This document shows, piece by piece, positions 1 to 8,951 of a stretch of 64,000 bases of DNA. Under the pieces are notes generated by a model that saw nothing but the letters and a program-made list of their open reading frames with translations, made no database searches and was not told the origin of the DNA. Position 1 is the stretch's first letter, and every line of letters begins with the position of its first letter. The stretch spans positions 62,001 to 126,000 of the forward strand of contig NZ_QWDC01000005.1 of the NCBI RefSeq assembly GCF_003432115.1, given 5' to 3'. The position numbers and the translations under genes are program-made. This DNA is from Mucilaginibacter conchicola (lineage in GTDB: Bacteria > Bacteroidota > Bacteroidia > Sphingobacteriales > Sphingobacteriaceae).

Positions 1-134
1 GCTATTGTAATACTTAGCGGCCTTCGTCTGCTATTGTAAACGACATGGAAGATTCGGGCTGACTTGACAATATGCTCAGTCACCTGAGCCGAATCAGCAC
101 CAATATCAACGGAAAACGCTTTCGGATCATCCAT
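1..134 (-). CDS. 5' part of a small hypothetical protein, cut by the window edge
   Basis: An open frame begins with ATG at 134 on the minus strand and runs off the left end without a stop, giving about 44 residues. It reads MDDPKAFSVDIGADSAQVTE and continues with a stretch containing RIFHVVYNSRRRPL. The pattern (K/R)IFHVV(Y/F) followed by an Arg-rich turn resembles short hypothetical proteins I recall from Sphingobacteriaceae; no function is known to me. It is divergent from the GH97 gene, so the ~125 bases between them must hold both promoters. The start is reasonable because no other Met lies upstream in frame close by. The remainder lies outside the window. Confidence 0.5.
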   Translation of the reverse strand, partial: MDDPKAFSVDIGADSAQVTEHIVKSARIFHVVYNSRRRPLSITI

Positions 135-259
135 ACTCAAATATACTAATATAATTAGCAATCATCTAATAATTATTTTAAGAAAACCAGCTGCCTTAAC
201 AACACATTTCCCAAAGACTATATTTTATGTCAAGACATTTTAAACGTCTATAATTGTCT

Positions 260-2131
260 ATGAAATTCAGCGTATTAATTGTCATTATTTTCTTTGCGGC
301 CAATTTGAGTCAAGCAAATAGCAGAATCTGCGAAGGTCGCAGTAATTTGAAGCCTACAAAATTTCCACTGGTGATCAGTTCGCCAGACAACAAGTTACGG
401 TTGACATTGAGTTATAGCAACCACAACGGATTAATGTATTCGTTGATAGCCAGGTCTAAATCATTGATCGTTAACTCGCGGATGGGCGTGAGTGGCACCT
501 GTGTCAAACCTGATCACTTCATGCGCCGGTCAATCAGGTCAGTTTGGAAACCTGTCTGGGGAAAAAGAGCCAGCGTTTTAGAGCAGTATAACGAGCTCGC
601 AATGGACCTCAAAGCATATAAGATCATAGTTAGAGCGTATGATAATGGCGTAGCCTTCAGATACGAGTTTCCCGAGCATCATGGAATGACCGATCTTACG
701 CAATTTAAGTTCGGAGGCAATTATACCGCCTGGTATTACAATGGAGAGCATGCGAATATCGGGCCGGAAAGATTAGTAGATTGCGACACCATTCGTCTGC
801 CGGTCATGACCATCAAGGCAGATGTCAACAATTATTTGGCTATTCACGAAGCGGATCTTTCGGCGGGTGAGCCCTTGGTACTCAAATCCCAAAAAGGCCA
901 AACCCTATTTACCGTCGCTTCTAAACCTAACAGTGCATGGAAGGTTATCATGCATGGCAACAAGCCCGGCGAATTGGTTGATTCCCATTTGATAGAATTA
1001 TTAAATCCACCGCCACCGGAGAACGCTGACTTTTCATGGGTTAAACCCGGGATAGCCGTTTGGGACTGGAGGATTGCAGGTGCGCAAGTCGATGGATTTA
1101 AGTATGAGATGTCACTACCCTCATGGAAAAGAATGGTCGACTTTGCTGCTGAAAATCATATTCAGTACCTGGCGCTAGACGCTGATTGGTATGGCCCCGA
1201 ATTCGGAAAAAATTCTGACCCGCTTAAAGGGGGTAAAGTAGCCCAGGTCCATGATATCATCGCTTATGGAAAAGCAAAGGCTATTGGGATCTGGCTTTAT
1301 CTAAATGATGTGGGTGGCAGGGAGTTTCCTATTGAACAAACTTTAAAACAATATCACGATTGGGGGGCTGCCGGCATAAAATATGGATTCATGTCCGGTA
1401 GTCCGGACGAAAAAAACAAGCGCACACGCATGATTACTGCATTGTGTGCCAAATACCAGTTATTATGCGATTTTCATGACGGCCCTATACACCCTTACGG
1501 CCAGATGCGCACTTATCCTAATGCGGTAACCCGTGAGTATTGCCAGGCACAACTTGATGGCGTTACCGCTCTTGAACCAAGAACTTTCGTTACCTCAGTA
1601 TTCGTTAACATGCTCGCGGGGCCGCTGGATATGAACAACGGTCTTGCTGACCTAAGCCAGAAGGGCAGAACACATGCACCTGACTACGCAACAAATACCA
1701 CACTGGTAGCAGAAGCGGCCCGTACGTTAATCACCTTTTCCGGTGTTACGGTTATCCCTGATATACCGGAAAGTTACCGAAAACATCCTGAGATTCTAAA
1801 ATTTATTGGTGCACAAAGAATGCCATGGCTTGAAAGTAAAACGCTAATGGGCGAAATAGGCGAGTACATTGTTATGGCGCGCCAGGCTGCCGATAAAACC
1901 TGGCTCATTGGCGTAGCGACCAATGAAAACGCACGGGAACTGGACATCCCGCTTTCCTTTTTAAGTCCAGGGAAGTTTAATGCATTGATCATTCAGGATG
2001 GTGAAGATGCGGATTATCTTACGATTACCGAGAGTTATAAGACATCGTATAGGATAGTTGATCGACAGGATAAGTTGCATGTTAAACTTGCGCATGGCGG
2101 TGGTGCATGCATTATTCTGATGCCGATGTAA
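260..2131 (+). CDS. Glycoside hydrolase family 97 (SusB-like alpha-glucosidase/galactosidase)
   Basis: Probable exported glycosidase acting on alpha-glycosides in the periplasm. ATG at 260 is preferred over a TTG two codons upstream because it directly precedes a signal peptide (MKFSVLIVIIFFAANLSQA). The order is GH97 N-terminal beta domain (about 35-250), a catalytic barrel opening with KPGIAVWDWRIAG near residue 262, the block RTYPNAVTREY near 420, and a C-terminal beta domain after about 525. At the strand-end position where retaining GH97 enzymes carry the nucleophile Asp (a VDFM-like motif), this protein has YGFM, i.e. Gly. That fits the inverting, SusB-like subgroup; Glu residues such as that in ALEPRTF are candidate bases. 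No susC/susD partner is adjacent. The family call is secure; the substrate is not determined. Confidence 0.88.
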   Translation: MKFSVLIVIIFFAANLSQANSRICEGRSNLKPTKFPLVISSPDNKLRLTLSYSNHNGLMYSLIARSKSLIVNSRMGVSGTCVKPDHFMRRSIRSVWKPVWGKRASVLEQYNELAMDLKAYKIIVRAYDNGVAFRYEFPEHHGMTDLTQFKFGGNYTAWYYNGEHANIGPERLVDCDTIRLPVMTIKADVNNYLAIHEADLSAGEPLVLKSQKGQTLFTVASKPNSAWKVIMHGNKPGELVDSHLIELLNPPPPENADFSWVKPGIAVWDWRIAGAQVDGFKYEMSLPSWKRMVDFAAENHIQYLALDADWYGPEFGKNSDPLKGGKVAQVHDIIAYGKAKAIGIWLYLNDVGGREFPIEQTLKQYHDWGAAGIKYGFMSGSPDEKNKRTRMITALCAKYQLLCDFHDGPIHPYGQMRTYPNAVTREYCQAQLDGVTALEPRTFVTSVFVNMLAGPLDMNNGLADLSQKGRTHAPDYATNTTLVAEAARTLITFSGVTVIPDIPESYRKHPEILKFIGAQRMPWLESKTLMGEIGEYIVMARQAADKTWLIGVATNENARELDIPLSFLSPGKFNALIIQDGEDADYLTITESYKTSYRIVDRQDKLHVKLAHGGGACIILMPM

Positions 2132-2303
2132 TTTGAGAATGTAAAAATTGTTACATTATATCATTTTTCCCTTTACCTACTCATTCTATAAAAAGGATTG
2201 CTGTAACGCAAAAACGGTTACCCCCCATCCATCAACATATCACATGCATCTTGCAAACAGTGTTGGGCATTCTGCTACAGTCATCTTTATCGTTCAGGTA
2301 TCT

Positions 2304-3656
2304 CTATTTTACCCTATCGGCAAGATGTGTGTCTCCGTTTATTTTAAGAATCATTTGTTGCACATTTTTGACTTTATCCTCCTTGAATTCGATTTCGATT
2401 CCTTGCTGGTCTTTGATAAAAAAATGCCTACCATCAATTGCTGCTAAAACCGACCTTGGCCCTTGATATGGGTAGGCTACAAGTTCGCCGTTCTCCAGCT
2501 TTATTTCGATCTTTAGCGAACGTTTACGCTCCAGATAATTTCCGGCAAAGTGTTGAAGTATTTGCGCAGGAAGGATAACAGCCTGCTTTTTCCGTGGAAC
2601 AGTGTAGGGCTGCTCATAAAGTAGTGCAAGGATGGATCTCGTCAATTCATTCAGGGCAGGTGTTTCGGTATTGCTAAGCAAGATCACACATATATCATCC
2701 TCCGGAATGCGGGCGAAGTTGCTTCGGAAGCCAAATACTCCTCCGCTATGCGAAACCATTTTTTTACCGTAAAGCGAATCGACGATCCATCCATATCCAT
2801 AATGATCTTTGCCCGGCGTATAAGCAAGTTTTAGGCTTTCATTACTGATGATCGCAGATTGTTGCAAACCCCTGTGCCATTTATACAGGTCATTAACCGT
2901 ACTGTAAATGCTGCCGGCAGATAAAGTGACGGAAGAATCGATCAATGGGGCGATCATTGTGTACTCATTGCCGGTGCCCGGATCGTAATATCCCTTTGCG
3001 GCACTTAGCGAATCTAAGTGGATGAAATCAAATCCGCTCTGCGTCATATTCAGCGGTTGGAAAATATAATTTCGTATCGCCTGCTGGTAGGTAAGTCCGG
3101 TAACCTTTCTGATGATATATCCGAGTAACTGATAGCCCGAGTTGGAATACTTCCATCCTTTTCCGGGCTCGAATTCCAGCGGTTGATGCTCGAATAGCGC
3201 CATCATCTCCTTTTCACTTGCCGGTTTACCGGAGCGTTCGTGCATAAAGTCGCCATCCTCCGTGTAATTATAAATGCCAGAAGTATGCGTTAACAGTTGC
3301 CTGATGGTAATGCCTTCCCCACGAGGATATGCCGGATAATACTTGCTTAACCGGTCGTCAAGTGAGAGCTTTTTCTCTTCCGCAAGTTTTAGTATCAATG
3401 CGGCTGTGAATGTTTTCGTAACTGAAGCGATTTCGAATACTGTAGCCGGACTATTCGGAATTTGCGCGCGTATATTCTGTAAACCAAATCCCTTTTCCAG
3501 CAGCACCTCCCCGTTCTTTGCGACGAACGCTGTTCCGGTGAACTCATGAATTAAAGCATAAGCCGAAACGAGTTCATCAAGCTTTTGAGGTATAGTTTGG
3601 GCATGGGCCGCACAGGCCGGCACCAGCGCCAGCAGTAACATGATGATCTTTTTCAT
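2304..3656 (-). CDS. Exported serine hydrolase of the beta-lactamase/penicillin-binding (class C, S12) superfamily
   Basis: 450 residues with a clear signal peptide (MKKIIMLLLALVPACAAHA). The class C catalytic set is visible: Ser-x-x-Lys in ASVTKTF, Tyr-x-Asn in YSNSGY, and a late His-x-Gly-like motif in SHSGG. The last ~100 residues form an extra beta-rich domain (starting near PAQILQHFAGNY) as in many Bacteroidetes serine hydrolases. Such proteins are usually peptidases or esterases rather than true lactamases. It lies 10 bases downstream of the LytTR regulator gene on the same strand, so it is probably the last gene of a kinase-regulator-hydrolase operon and may be its output. The substrate is unknown. 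Confidence 0.88.
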   Translation of the reverse strand: MKKIIMLLLALVPACAAHAQTIPQKLDELVSAYALIHEFTGTAFVAKNGEVLLEKGFGLQNIRAQIPNSPATVFEIASVTKTFTAALILKLAEEKKLSLDDRLSKYYPAYPRGEGITIRQLLTHTSGIYNYTEDGDFMHERSGKPASEKEMMALFEHQPLEFEPGKGWKYSNSGYQLLGYIIRKVTGLTYQQAIRNYIFQPLNMTQSGFDFIHLDSLSAAKGYYDPGTGNEYTMIAPLIDSSVTLSAGSIYSTVNDLYKWHRGLQQSAIISNESLKLAYTPGKDHYGYGWIVDSLYGKKMVSHSGGVFGFRSNFARIPEDDICVILLSNTETPALNELTRSILALLYEQPYTVPRKKQAVILPAQILQHFAGNYLERKRSLKIEIKLENGELVAYPYQGPRSVLAAIDGRHFFIKDQQGIEIEFKEDKVKNVQQMILKINGDTHLADRVK

Positions 3657-3666
3657 ATTGATTTTA

Positions 3667-4362
3667 TTAACTTTTCAGGTATTGTTGTATATCGTGGGCG
3701 AAGACCTCTCCTATCGGTAATGCCTTATCCTTTAACCATACTGTTTGCTTATCTACCTTGGTGATGATAGATTTTGCGACCAAGTAAGACCGGTGTATTC
3801 TCAAAAAGTTTTCCTTCGGCAGGAGATCAGCCGTTTCGTTCATGGTTAACCGAGAAACCACTTTGCCATTTGTGCAAATGAATTGAACGTAATTGCCAAG
3901 GCTTTCAATGTAGAGTATGTCATCCAGAATAACTTTGACTTGTTCATAACCGCTTTTAACGAACAAGCTTTTCCTGAAGGCTGTTGGCCGGGTGCTTTCC
4001 GACCTTAGGACATGCAGGTCTGCAGCTTTACTGCAAGCCTTAAGTAACCTGGCAAACGAAAAAGGCTTTAACAAATAATCTACCGCATCCAGTTCGAAGC
4101 ATTGCACTGCATATTCACTGTAAGCTGTCGTGAAGATAACCATGACCGGCTTACTCAGGGAGTTAACGAAGTCAATTCCGGTAATATCCGGCATCCGAAT
4201 GTCCAGAAATATCAGATCGATCTTTTCGCTGTGCAAATATCCTATAGCCTCGGTTGGCCTGGTGAAGGTTGCTGCCAGACGCACAAAAGGAATTTGTTCG
4301 CAAAGAATAGTTATCGCTTTAAGCGCAAGCGGTTCATCATCAATTGCTATAGCAGTAAGCAT
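3667..4362 (-). CDS. LytTR-family response regulator
   Basis: 231 residues. The N-terminal receiver has the acidic pair (IDDEP), the phospho-acceptor Asp in LIFLDIRMPD and the Lys in LLKPFSFARL. A LytTR DNA-binding domain follows from about residue 130 (ILYIESLGNYV and NFLRIHRSYLV are typical blocks). This is the AlgR/AgrA/LytR class, which binds promoter DNA through a beta-fold rather than a helix-turn-helix. The gene starts 3 bases after the stop of the sensor kinase gene, so the two are a cognate pair. The class C serine hydrolase follows directly. Confidence 0.93.
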   Translation of the reverse strand: MLTAIAIDDEPLALKAITILCEQIPFVRLAATFTRPTEAIGYLHSEKIDLIFLDIRMPDITGIDFVNSLSKPVMVIFTTAYSEYAVQCFELDAVDYLLKPFSFARLLKACSKAADLHVLRSESTRPTAFRKSLFVKSGYEQVKVILDDILYIESLGNYVQFICTNGKVVSRLTMNETADLLPKENFLRIHRSYLVAKSIITKVDKQTVWLKDKALPIGEVFAHDIQQYLKS

Positions 4363-4365
4363 AAC

Positions 4366-5799
4366 TCAATTTTTCAGGTTCAAGGTTAAAGTTACAGTAA
4401 AAGTATTTGCTTCGGCACCATACTGCAGATGGTGTTCACCCGGATAAAGTAAGGATAGTCGATCGCAAACATTCTGCAGACCTATTCCCCTGCGTTTTCT
4501 TTCCGGATCGTTTTCTAAAGGGCTGTGCAGGCTGTTCGCGATCTGAAAGTATAATTTACCCGCACGAACGTTCAAAACGAGATTGATCCATGACGGAACC
4601 TCTTGCCGTATGCCATGCTTAAATGCATTCTCTATGAAGGGAATCAGCAGCATCGGGGCGATCAATTCCTCATCGTGCCCCTCTTTGATATCGATGGTTA
4701 TTGTAAGTCTATCTGAATCCGTAAAACGTAAACGCTGCAGATCTGTATAATTACGAAGGTAAGTTAGCTCAGTTTGCAAAGGGATCCGGTCCTGCTGATT
4801 GTCTTCGAGCATAAAACGCATCATATCCCCTAGTTGCTGGATTCCTGTTGCTGTATTGATCGACCCGTCCTGAAGCGCCATGGCATATAGTGCGTTCAAT
4901 GCGTTAAACAGGAAGTGCGGGTTGATCTGCATTTTCAGTGCGCCAAGATTCGCTTGTGACGCCGCCAGATCATAACGCATAGCACTAAACTCTGACAACA
5001 AATCTTTTTTATTACGATATGTAAGCCAGATCAGCGGTATAATGATGAGCAGTACAAACAAAAACCATCCAATGACCAACTTGAATTGCCAATATTCCCC
5101 TAAAAACAGTGAGAAAATAATGACGATCAGGAATGTAACAGCCAGGATCTTACTAATAAATTCCCTTGAACGCCAGCCAACTGACATCTGGAATGGAAAA
5201 AGGTAATAGTAACACGCGAGCCCAATTGCAATCGTAGACGGAACTAAGGCGAAATAGTAATGATAATATATCCCATCGAACAGACCAAGGATAGAAGCTC
5301 CAAATGGAATAGCCAATACACCAAATGCGAAGGCAGTAATCCGATTGACCACAAGTGTGTAAAACGCTTTTCGTATACCACTTTCCTCGATCCTTTGAAT
5401 GATCCATTCACGGAATAACGCATAGACCAAATACAATGCGATCAGCAATATTGAAACCGCCCATCCACCGAAAGCGTTAAACAAAGGCTGCGGATGGTAC
5501 CCTATCGTTAACGGAAAGCCTCCCGGAAAGTAAAATTTATGATCGCTGTAAAAAGAAAGAAGGTTTATTCCCGGGCCAAGGAGGTAACTGAGCAGCAGTA
5601 ATTGCAGAACTGCTGTACACACCCTGACCCGATGTCGACTTGTAGCCATCGGAATAATCAACTTGTTCAACCAGAACCAGGCTAATAAAAACAATAGTAC
5701 CGAAATGCCGGCAAGCTGCAATTTTACGATTACCAGTACAGCAGCACCGACCACCAGTAACATCTCATAGTATTTCCATCTAACTTTCATTGTCGTCAT
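4366..5799 (-). CDS. LytS/YpdA-type membrane sensor histidine kinase
   Basis: 477 residues. About seven hydrophobic segments fill residues 10-270. A His-kinase domain follows with the phospho-acceptor in QINPHFLFNALNAL, the N box in PFIENAFKHGI and a glycine box in RRGIGLQNVCDRL. This is the Bacteroidetes LytS-like kinase class that pairs with LytTR regulators, and the regulator gene follows after 3 bases. ATG at 5799 or 5790 (Met4) are both possible starts. The signal is unknown; the neighbouring serine hydrolase suggests an envelope or peptide-related stimulus, which is inference. Confidence 0.92.
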   Translation of the reverse strand: MTTMKVRWKYYEMLLVVGAAVLVIVKLQLAGISVLLFLLAWFWLNKLIIPMATSRHRVRVCTAVLQLLLLSYLLGPGINLLSFYSDHKFYFPGGFPLTIGYHPQPLFNAFGGWAVSILLIALYLVYALFREWIIQRIEESGIRKAFYTLVVNRITAFAFGVLAIPFGASILGLFDGIYYHYYFALVPSTIAIGLACYYYLFPFQMSVGWRSREFISKILAVTFLIVIIFSLFLGEYWQFKLVIGWFLFVLLIIIPLIWLTYRNKKDLLSEFSAMRYDLAASQANLGALKMQINPHFLFNALNALYAMALQDGSINTATGIQQLGDMMRFMLEDNQQDRIPLQTELTYLRNYTDLQRLRFTDSDRLTITIDIKEGHDEELIAPMLLIPFIENAFKHGIRQEVPSWINLVLNVRAGKLYFQIANSLHSPLENDPERKRRGIGLQNVCDRLSLLYPGEHHLQYGAEANTFTVTLTLNLKN

Positions 5800-6152
5800 A
5801 CCACAAGATTACAACAACGACCTATTAAGTTTTAGAAAAAGTGATGAAACCGGAAATTATGTGACCAAGACGGCATTTCTCCTAACATAAAGTTCACATT
5901 TAGTGCGGCACTTGATTTTATATTAAAACTAATATTAGGCAATAGACGACGGCTTTTCAAGGAAACACTGGACCTGGCCTATAAAAAGTCATTGACATAT
6001 ATAATGCTTTTGCAGAAAGGCTTGCTTGTAAACCAGAATGTATGTTTAGAAAACAAACGAAAGTTATCATTCCGGTACTACCTCAAAGTCCTGCTTAAGA
6101 ATACTGAGTATTTATTTAGTTTTGAGGTTACCTTAATGGGGTATAATGTGCC
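5800..6152. other. Intergenic region, no supported gene
   Basis: About 350 bases between the divergent kinase gene and the receptor fragment. One plus-strand frame stays open for about 100 codons and ends in a TGA that overlaps the ATG at 6153, but it has no credible start and no recognisable motif. It may be a decayed gene or chance in AT-rich DNA. Promoters for the kinase operon should lie at its left end. Confidence 0.4.
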
Positions 6153-6359
6153 ATGAAAAAATTTTGTAATGTATTCCTATCACTAGTTTTTTTCGCCTAT
6201 AGTTCTTATGGGCAAAACACCAAACTCTCGGGCCAGGTTTTAGACAGTACTACTCATTTGGCTATCAATAATGTCACGGTAAGGCTTGAAACGGCCAAAT
6301 CGACGATACGGATGAAACAGGGCATTTTCATTTTAAAAAATCGGCTGGGCAAACGCTAG
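6153..6359 (+). pseudogene. N-terminal fragment of a carboxypeptidase-regulatory-like/TonB-linked outer membrane protein
   Basis: The frame opens with a signal peptide (MKKFCNVFLSLVFFAYSSYG) and the start of a CarboxypepD_reg-like fold (LSGQVLDSTTHLAINNVTV), the domain that begins SusC receptors and related surface proteins. After about 45 residues the expected beta-strand pattern is lost, and the frame stops at residue 68. The following ~180 bases read as broken pieces in other frames (for example an ISAVAT-like strand after a shift). I read it as a decayed 5' end of a receptor or anchored protein. It lies just upstream of the hydrolase at 6583. Confidence 0.55.
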
Positions 6360-6582
6360 TGATTTCAGCAGTGGCAACAAGCGGGAGGTGGTTTCTAGTA
6401 GCGGGCAAACTATGCTGTTTGCAAAATTTATCAATAACGTATATAAAAGGCCGAAGATGCTACGAATCAAGAGTATGTATGTCAAGCCGAAGGAGTTAAT
6501 AAATGCGGCATTGAAATATACTTTTATACCCGCAATTATGTAGATTTGAGTTAACGCTCTACAAACACCTTAACTTTCTAAA

Positions 6583-7956
6583 ATGACAATTGGACGAATT
6601 AAAATTAGCATTATTTGTGAAGATGCCGAGCTCGAGTCCATACTTTTAGATGGTCTTCAAATAAGAGATAATAGTATCCATTACGAAGATAAGAATACAA
6701 TCAACTTCGTACAAGATATTGAACAAGATCACTTTGAATTGAATCTTAAAATATCGGGGAATGTGGGCGGAATAATAGTTGTGATTATCGAGAGGCTGGC
6801 CGAAAGTTTATTTTCACAAACAAGTATAAACCTCTTGAGAAATGGTCAAACTGAAAGACTGTTTCAGTTCAATCTGCAAAGCTTTACAAAAGAATTTTTA
6901 AAAGACCAAAGATTTAGGGATGAAAAGAACTTCGGCGTTGAAGAACGCTCAATCGTTAAAACGATAAAGTCCCCGAATTATCAGACAGTCGTATGGTTTG
7001 GAACTAATAGAGCTGTCAGGAACAATGCATTCGTTGCCCACTCTGTATTTGAGTCAGGTGCTGATTCTCTTTCGCTCGGCCAATGTAGAGTTAATATTCC
7101 GGGAAGGCATAAGATCGGAGAACTTAACCGACCCTCCTGGTGGAAATTAGAATTCGTAGAAAATCACGACAAGCATTTTGCGATTTTGGAAACCAAATTT
7201 TTAACACAAGATGACTTTTTAAATGGTGTTTTATCTAAACTAAGCGAATCGTCCGAGCAAGACGCATTTATATTTATTCACGGATTCAATACGTCCTTCA
7301 ACGATGGTATATTAAGAACAGCACAATTGGCTTTTGATTTGGGATTCAAGGGGGCACCGATATTTTACAGTTGGCCATCCCATGCTAATCTATTAAATTA
7401 TCCAGAAGATGAGGGAATAGTACACGCATCAACAGAACAATTTGTTTCATTTTTAAAATTACTAGGGCCAATTATTAAAAATAAAAAAGTTCACATTATA
7501 GCCCATAGTATGGGTAATAGACTTGTATCTTTTGCAATTAACAAACTCGATAAGGAGTCATTTTTTGAAGGGCAGGTGTTTAATCAAATTGTTTTAGCTG
7601 CTCCTGATCTAGACGCACAACAGTTTTTAGACGAATATGCCAACGCTATAACTACTGTAGCTAAAAGAATTACCCTATATGCATCCTCCAGTGATACGGC
7701 GCTAAAAATATCCAGAAATATACACTCTTCGATGATCAGGCTTGGGGAATCAGGCGGTCTTATAACATGTTTTGAAGGTATCGATACGATTGACGCCAGT
7801 AAAACGGATCCGTCATTCTTAGGGCATGGATATTATTCCGATACTGCCGCTTTGATAAATGATATATATCAATTATTCAGGTTCAATTTCAATCCAGCAC
7901 TTCGAAATTTAATACCCAATAATGAAGCACAGGAGCTTTATTGGACTTTTCGTTAG
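6583..7956 (+). CDS. DUF900-type alpha/beta hydrolase with an extra N-terminal domain
   Basis: 457 residues. Residues 1 to about 130 are an extra, unrecognised domain (beta-rich at first, with a hydrophobic patch GGIIVVIIERL). The DUF900-type hydrolase begins near VVWFGTNRAV, a typical opening of that family. The catalytic set is readable: oxyanion strand FIHGFNTSF (about 231), nucleophile Ser309 in AHSMGNR, Asp342 in AAPDLD and His415 in FLGHGYY. There is no signal peptide, so it is probably cytosolic, acting on a lipid, ester or acyl group. It is convergent with the receiver-CHAT protease gene, and the two stop codons overlap by 4 bases. That tight junction suggests the pair travels together. 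A co-effector or substrate of the CHAT protease is a reasonable hypothesis; a self-standing enzyme is the alternative. Confidence 0.8.
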   Translation: MTIGRIKISIICEDAELESILLDGLQIRDNSIHYEDKNTINFVQDIEQDHFELNLKISGNVGGIIVVIIERLAESLFSQTSINLLRNGQTERLFQFNLQSFTKEFLKDQRFRDEKNFGVEERSIVKTIKSPNYQTVVWFGTNRAVRNNAFVAHSVFESGADSLSLGQCRVNIPGRHKIGELNRPSWWKLEFVENHDKHFAILETKFLTQDDFLNGVLSKLSESSEQDAFIFIHGFNTSFNDGILRTAQLAFDLGFKGAPIFYSWPSHANLLNYPEDEGIVHASTEQFVSFLKLLGPIIKNKKVHIIAHSMGNRLVSFAINKLDKESFFEGQVFNQIVLAAPDLDAQQFLDEYANAITTVAKRITLYASSSDTALKISRNIHSSMIRLGESGGLITCFEGIDTIDASKTDPSFLGHGYYSDTAALINDIYQLFRFNFNPALRNLIPNNEAQELYWTFR

Positions 7957-8951
7957 TTAACCAAATTTCCCTTAAACCATAATTGTGGATTTGTAACCTG
8001 ATGAGGATGGGATTTTTGTAACGAGGCTATCCCAAGTTGAAATGCGACTGGAATCGATGTCAGTTCACCGATTCCTTGATAAAAACCTTGCGAAAAGCTT
8101 TCAGCATAGTTGTCAACAGTAGAATTTGTCATTCCTATAACGTAAAGGTTATTCAGCGACAAAGACTTCGCCTGTTGGGCAGAATAACAAGTATTAAGAA
8201 TAATGCATGACGTTTTCAAACCGTCCACCTTTAATAATGATTCTAATGTTTCAAGCGGCACGTAATCGCAATTACCGTTTTCATCTTCCATTGCAATGCC
8301 CTCTCCGTCACCGTGACCAGAAAGATGAAGTATTTCCGGTTTGTGGCTAATTATTTCACGGACTAGATTAGTATACATTCCACCACTTTTAGATACGATA
8401 GTGAACTTATCACGATGGGTAGCCATTCGAATTGTATCCTCTATTTTGCGAAGTTCTGTACCTACATTTAATCCTCTTAAATTTTTAGGAGACGAAGCCA
8501 ATAAAACTATTTTTCGTAAAATGCTGATTCCAGTTTGAGGCTTACTGTATTGGATACGATTGGCAATTGTCTCTTCCCAATCCGATTGATTCAAATGCAA
8601 TGAAATTAATACCCAACCTTCGCGCTCGAAAAATCGAATCGCTTCCGGCCTTATAGGGTTTTCCGCTGTGTTGCCAATGATGTATTTTGGACGAGTGATG
8701 GCTGGTCTTCTGGTGATTTCTTTTATCACGTTTAAGCCTGCCAACGGTTTGACGTCTTCTCCATGTCTAACAGGAAGATTCAAGTCAAGAATCATCAAAT
8801 CAATGTGCGATTGTTCTTGAAGTAAGAATACCGCCTGACTAACGTTATTTACAGACAATATTATCGGTTTATCTGGAGACATTGCTTCCTGAATCACCAA
8901 CGATATCCTTTGGATTTTTATATCCTGATCATCGACAATTAGGAATACCAT
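7953..8951 (-). CDS. Response-regulator receiver fused to a CHAT (caspase-like) protease; DtcC-like effector
   Basis: 332 residues. Residues 1 to about 140 form a receiver: acidic pair D7-D8 (LIVDDQD), phospho-acceptor D56 in LMILDLNLP, and a Thr in IIGNTAEN. The conserved receiver Lys is not obvious at its usual place (WVLISLHLN). Residues 145-332 are a CHAT domain with catalytic His213 in LHLSGHGDG and Cys255 in IILNTCYSAQ. CHAT proteases are caspase-clan cysteine peptidases that cut specific protein targets in conflict systems. The gene overlaps the upstream receiver gene by 23 bases and is the last gene of the operon. In Detocs systems the same slot (receiver plus effector) is DtcC, usually with a nucleoside-phosphorylase effector. 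Here the effector is a protease. Domain calls are strong; the defence role is inferred from architecture. Confidence 0.85.
   Translation of the reverse strand: MVFLIVDDQDIKIQRISLVIQEAMSPDKPIILSVNNVSQAVFLLQEQSHIDLMILDLNLPVRHGEDVKPLAGLNVIKEITRRPAITRPKYIIGNTAENPIRPEAIRFFEREGWVLISLHLNQSDWEETIANRIQYSKPQTGISILRKIVLLASSPKNLRGLNVGTELRKIEDTIRMATHRDKFTIVSKSGGMYTNLVREIISHKPEILHLSGHGDGEGIAMEDENGNCDYVPLETLESLLKVDGLKTSCIILNTCYSAQQAKSLSLNNLYVIGMTNSTVDNYAESFSQGFYQGIGELTSIPVAFQLGIASLQKSHPHQVTNPQLWFKGNLVN

Noticed and set aside
2148..2466. Two short plus-strand frames after the GH97 gene
   Set aside because: They overlap the 3' end of the well-supported serine hydrolase gene on the other strand and lack any motif.
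5843..6155. Open frame of about 100 codons before the receptor relic, with a stop overlapping the next ATG
   Set aside because: No initiation codon with support at its 5' end and no recognisable motif; could be chance in AT-rich DNA.
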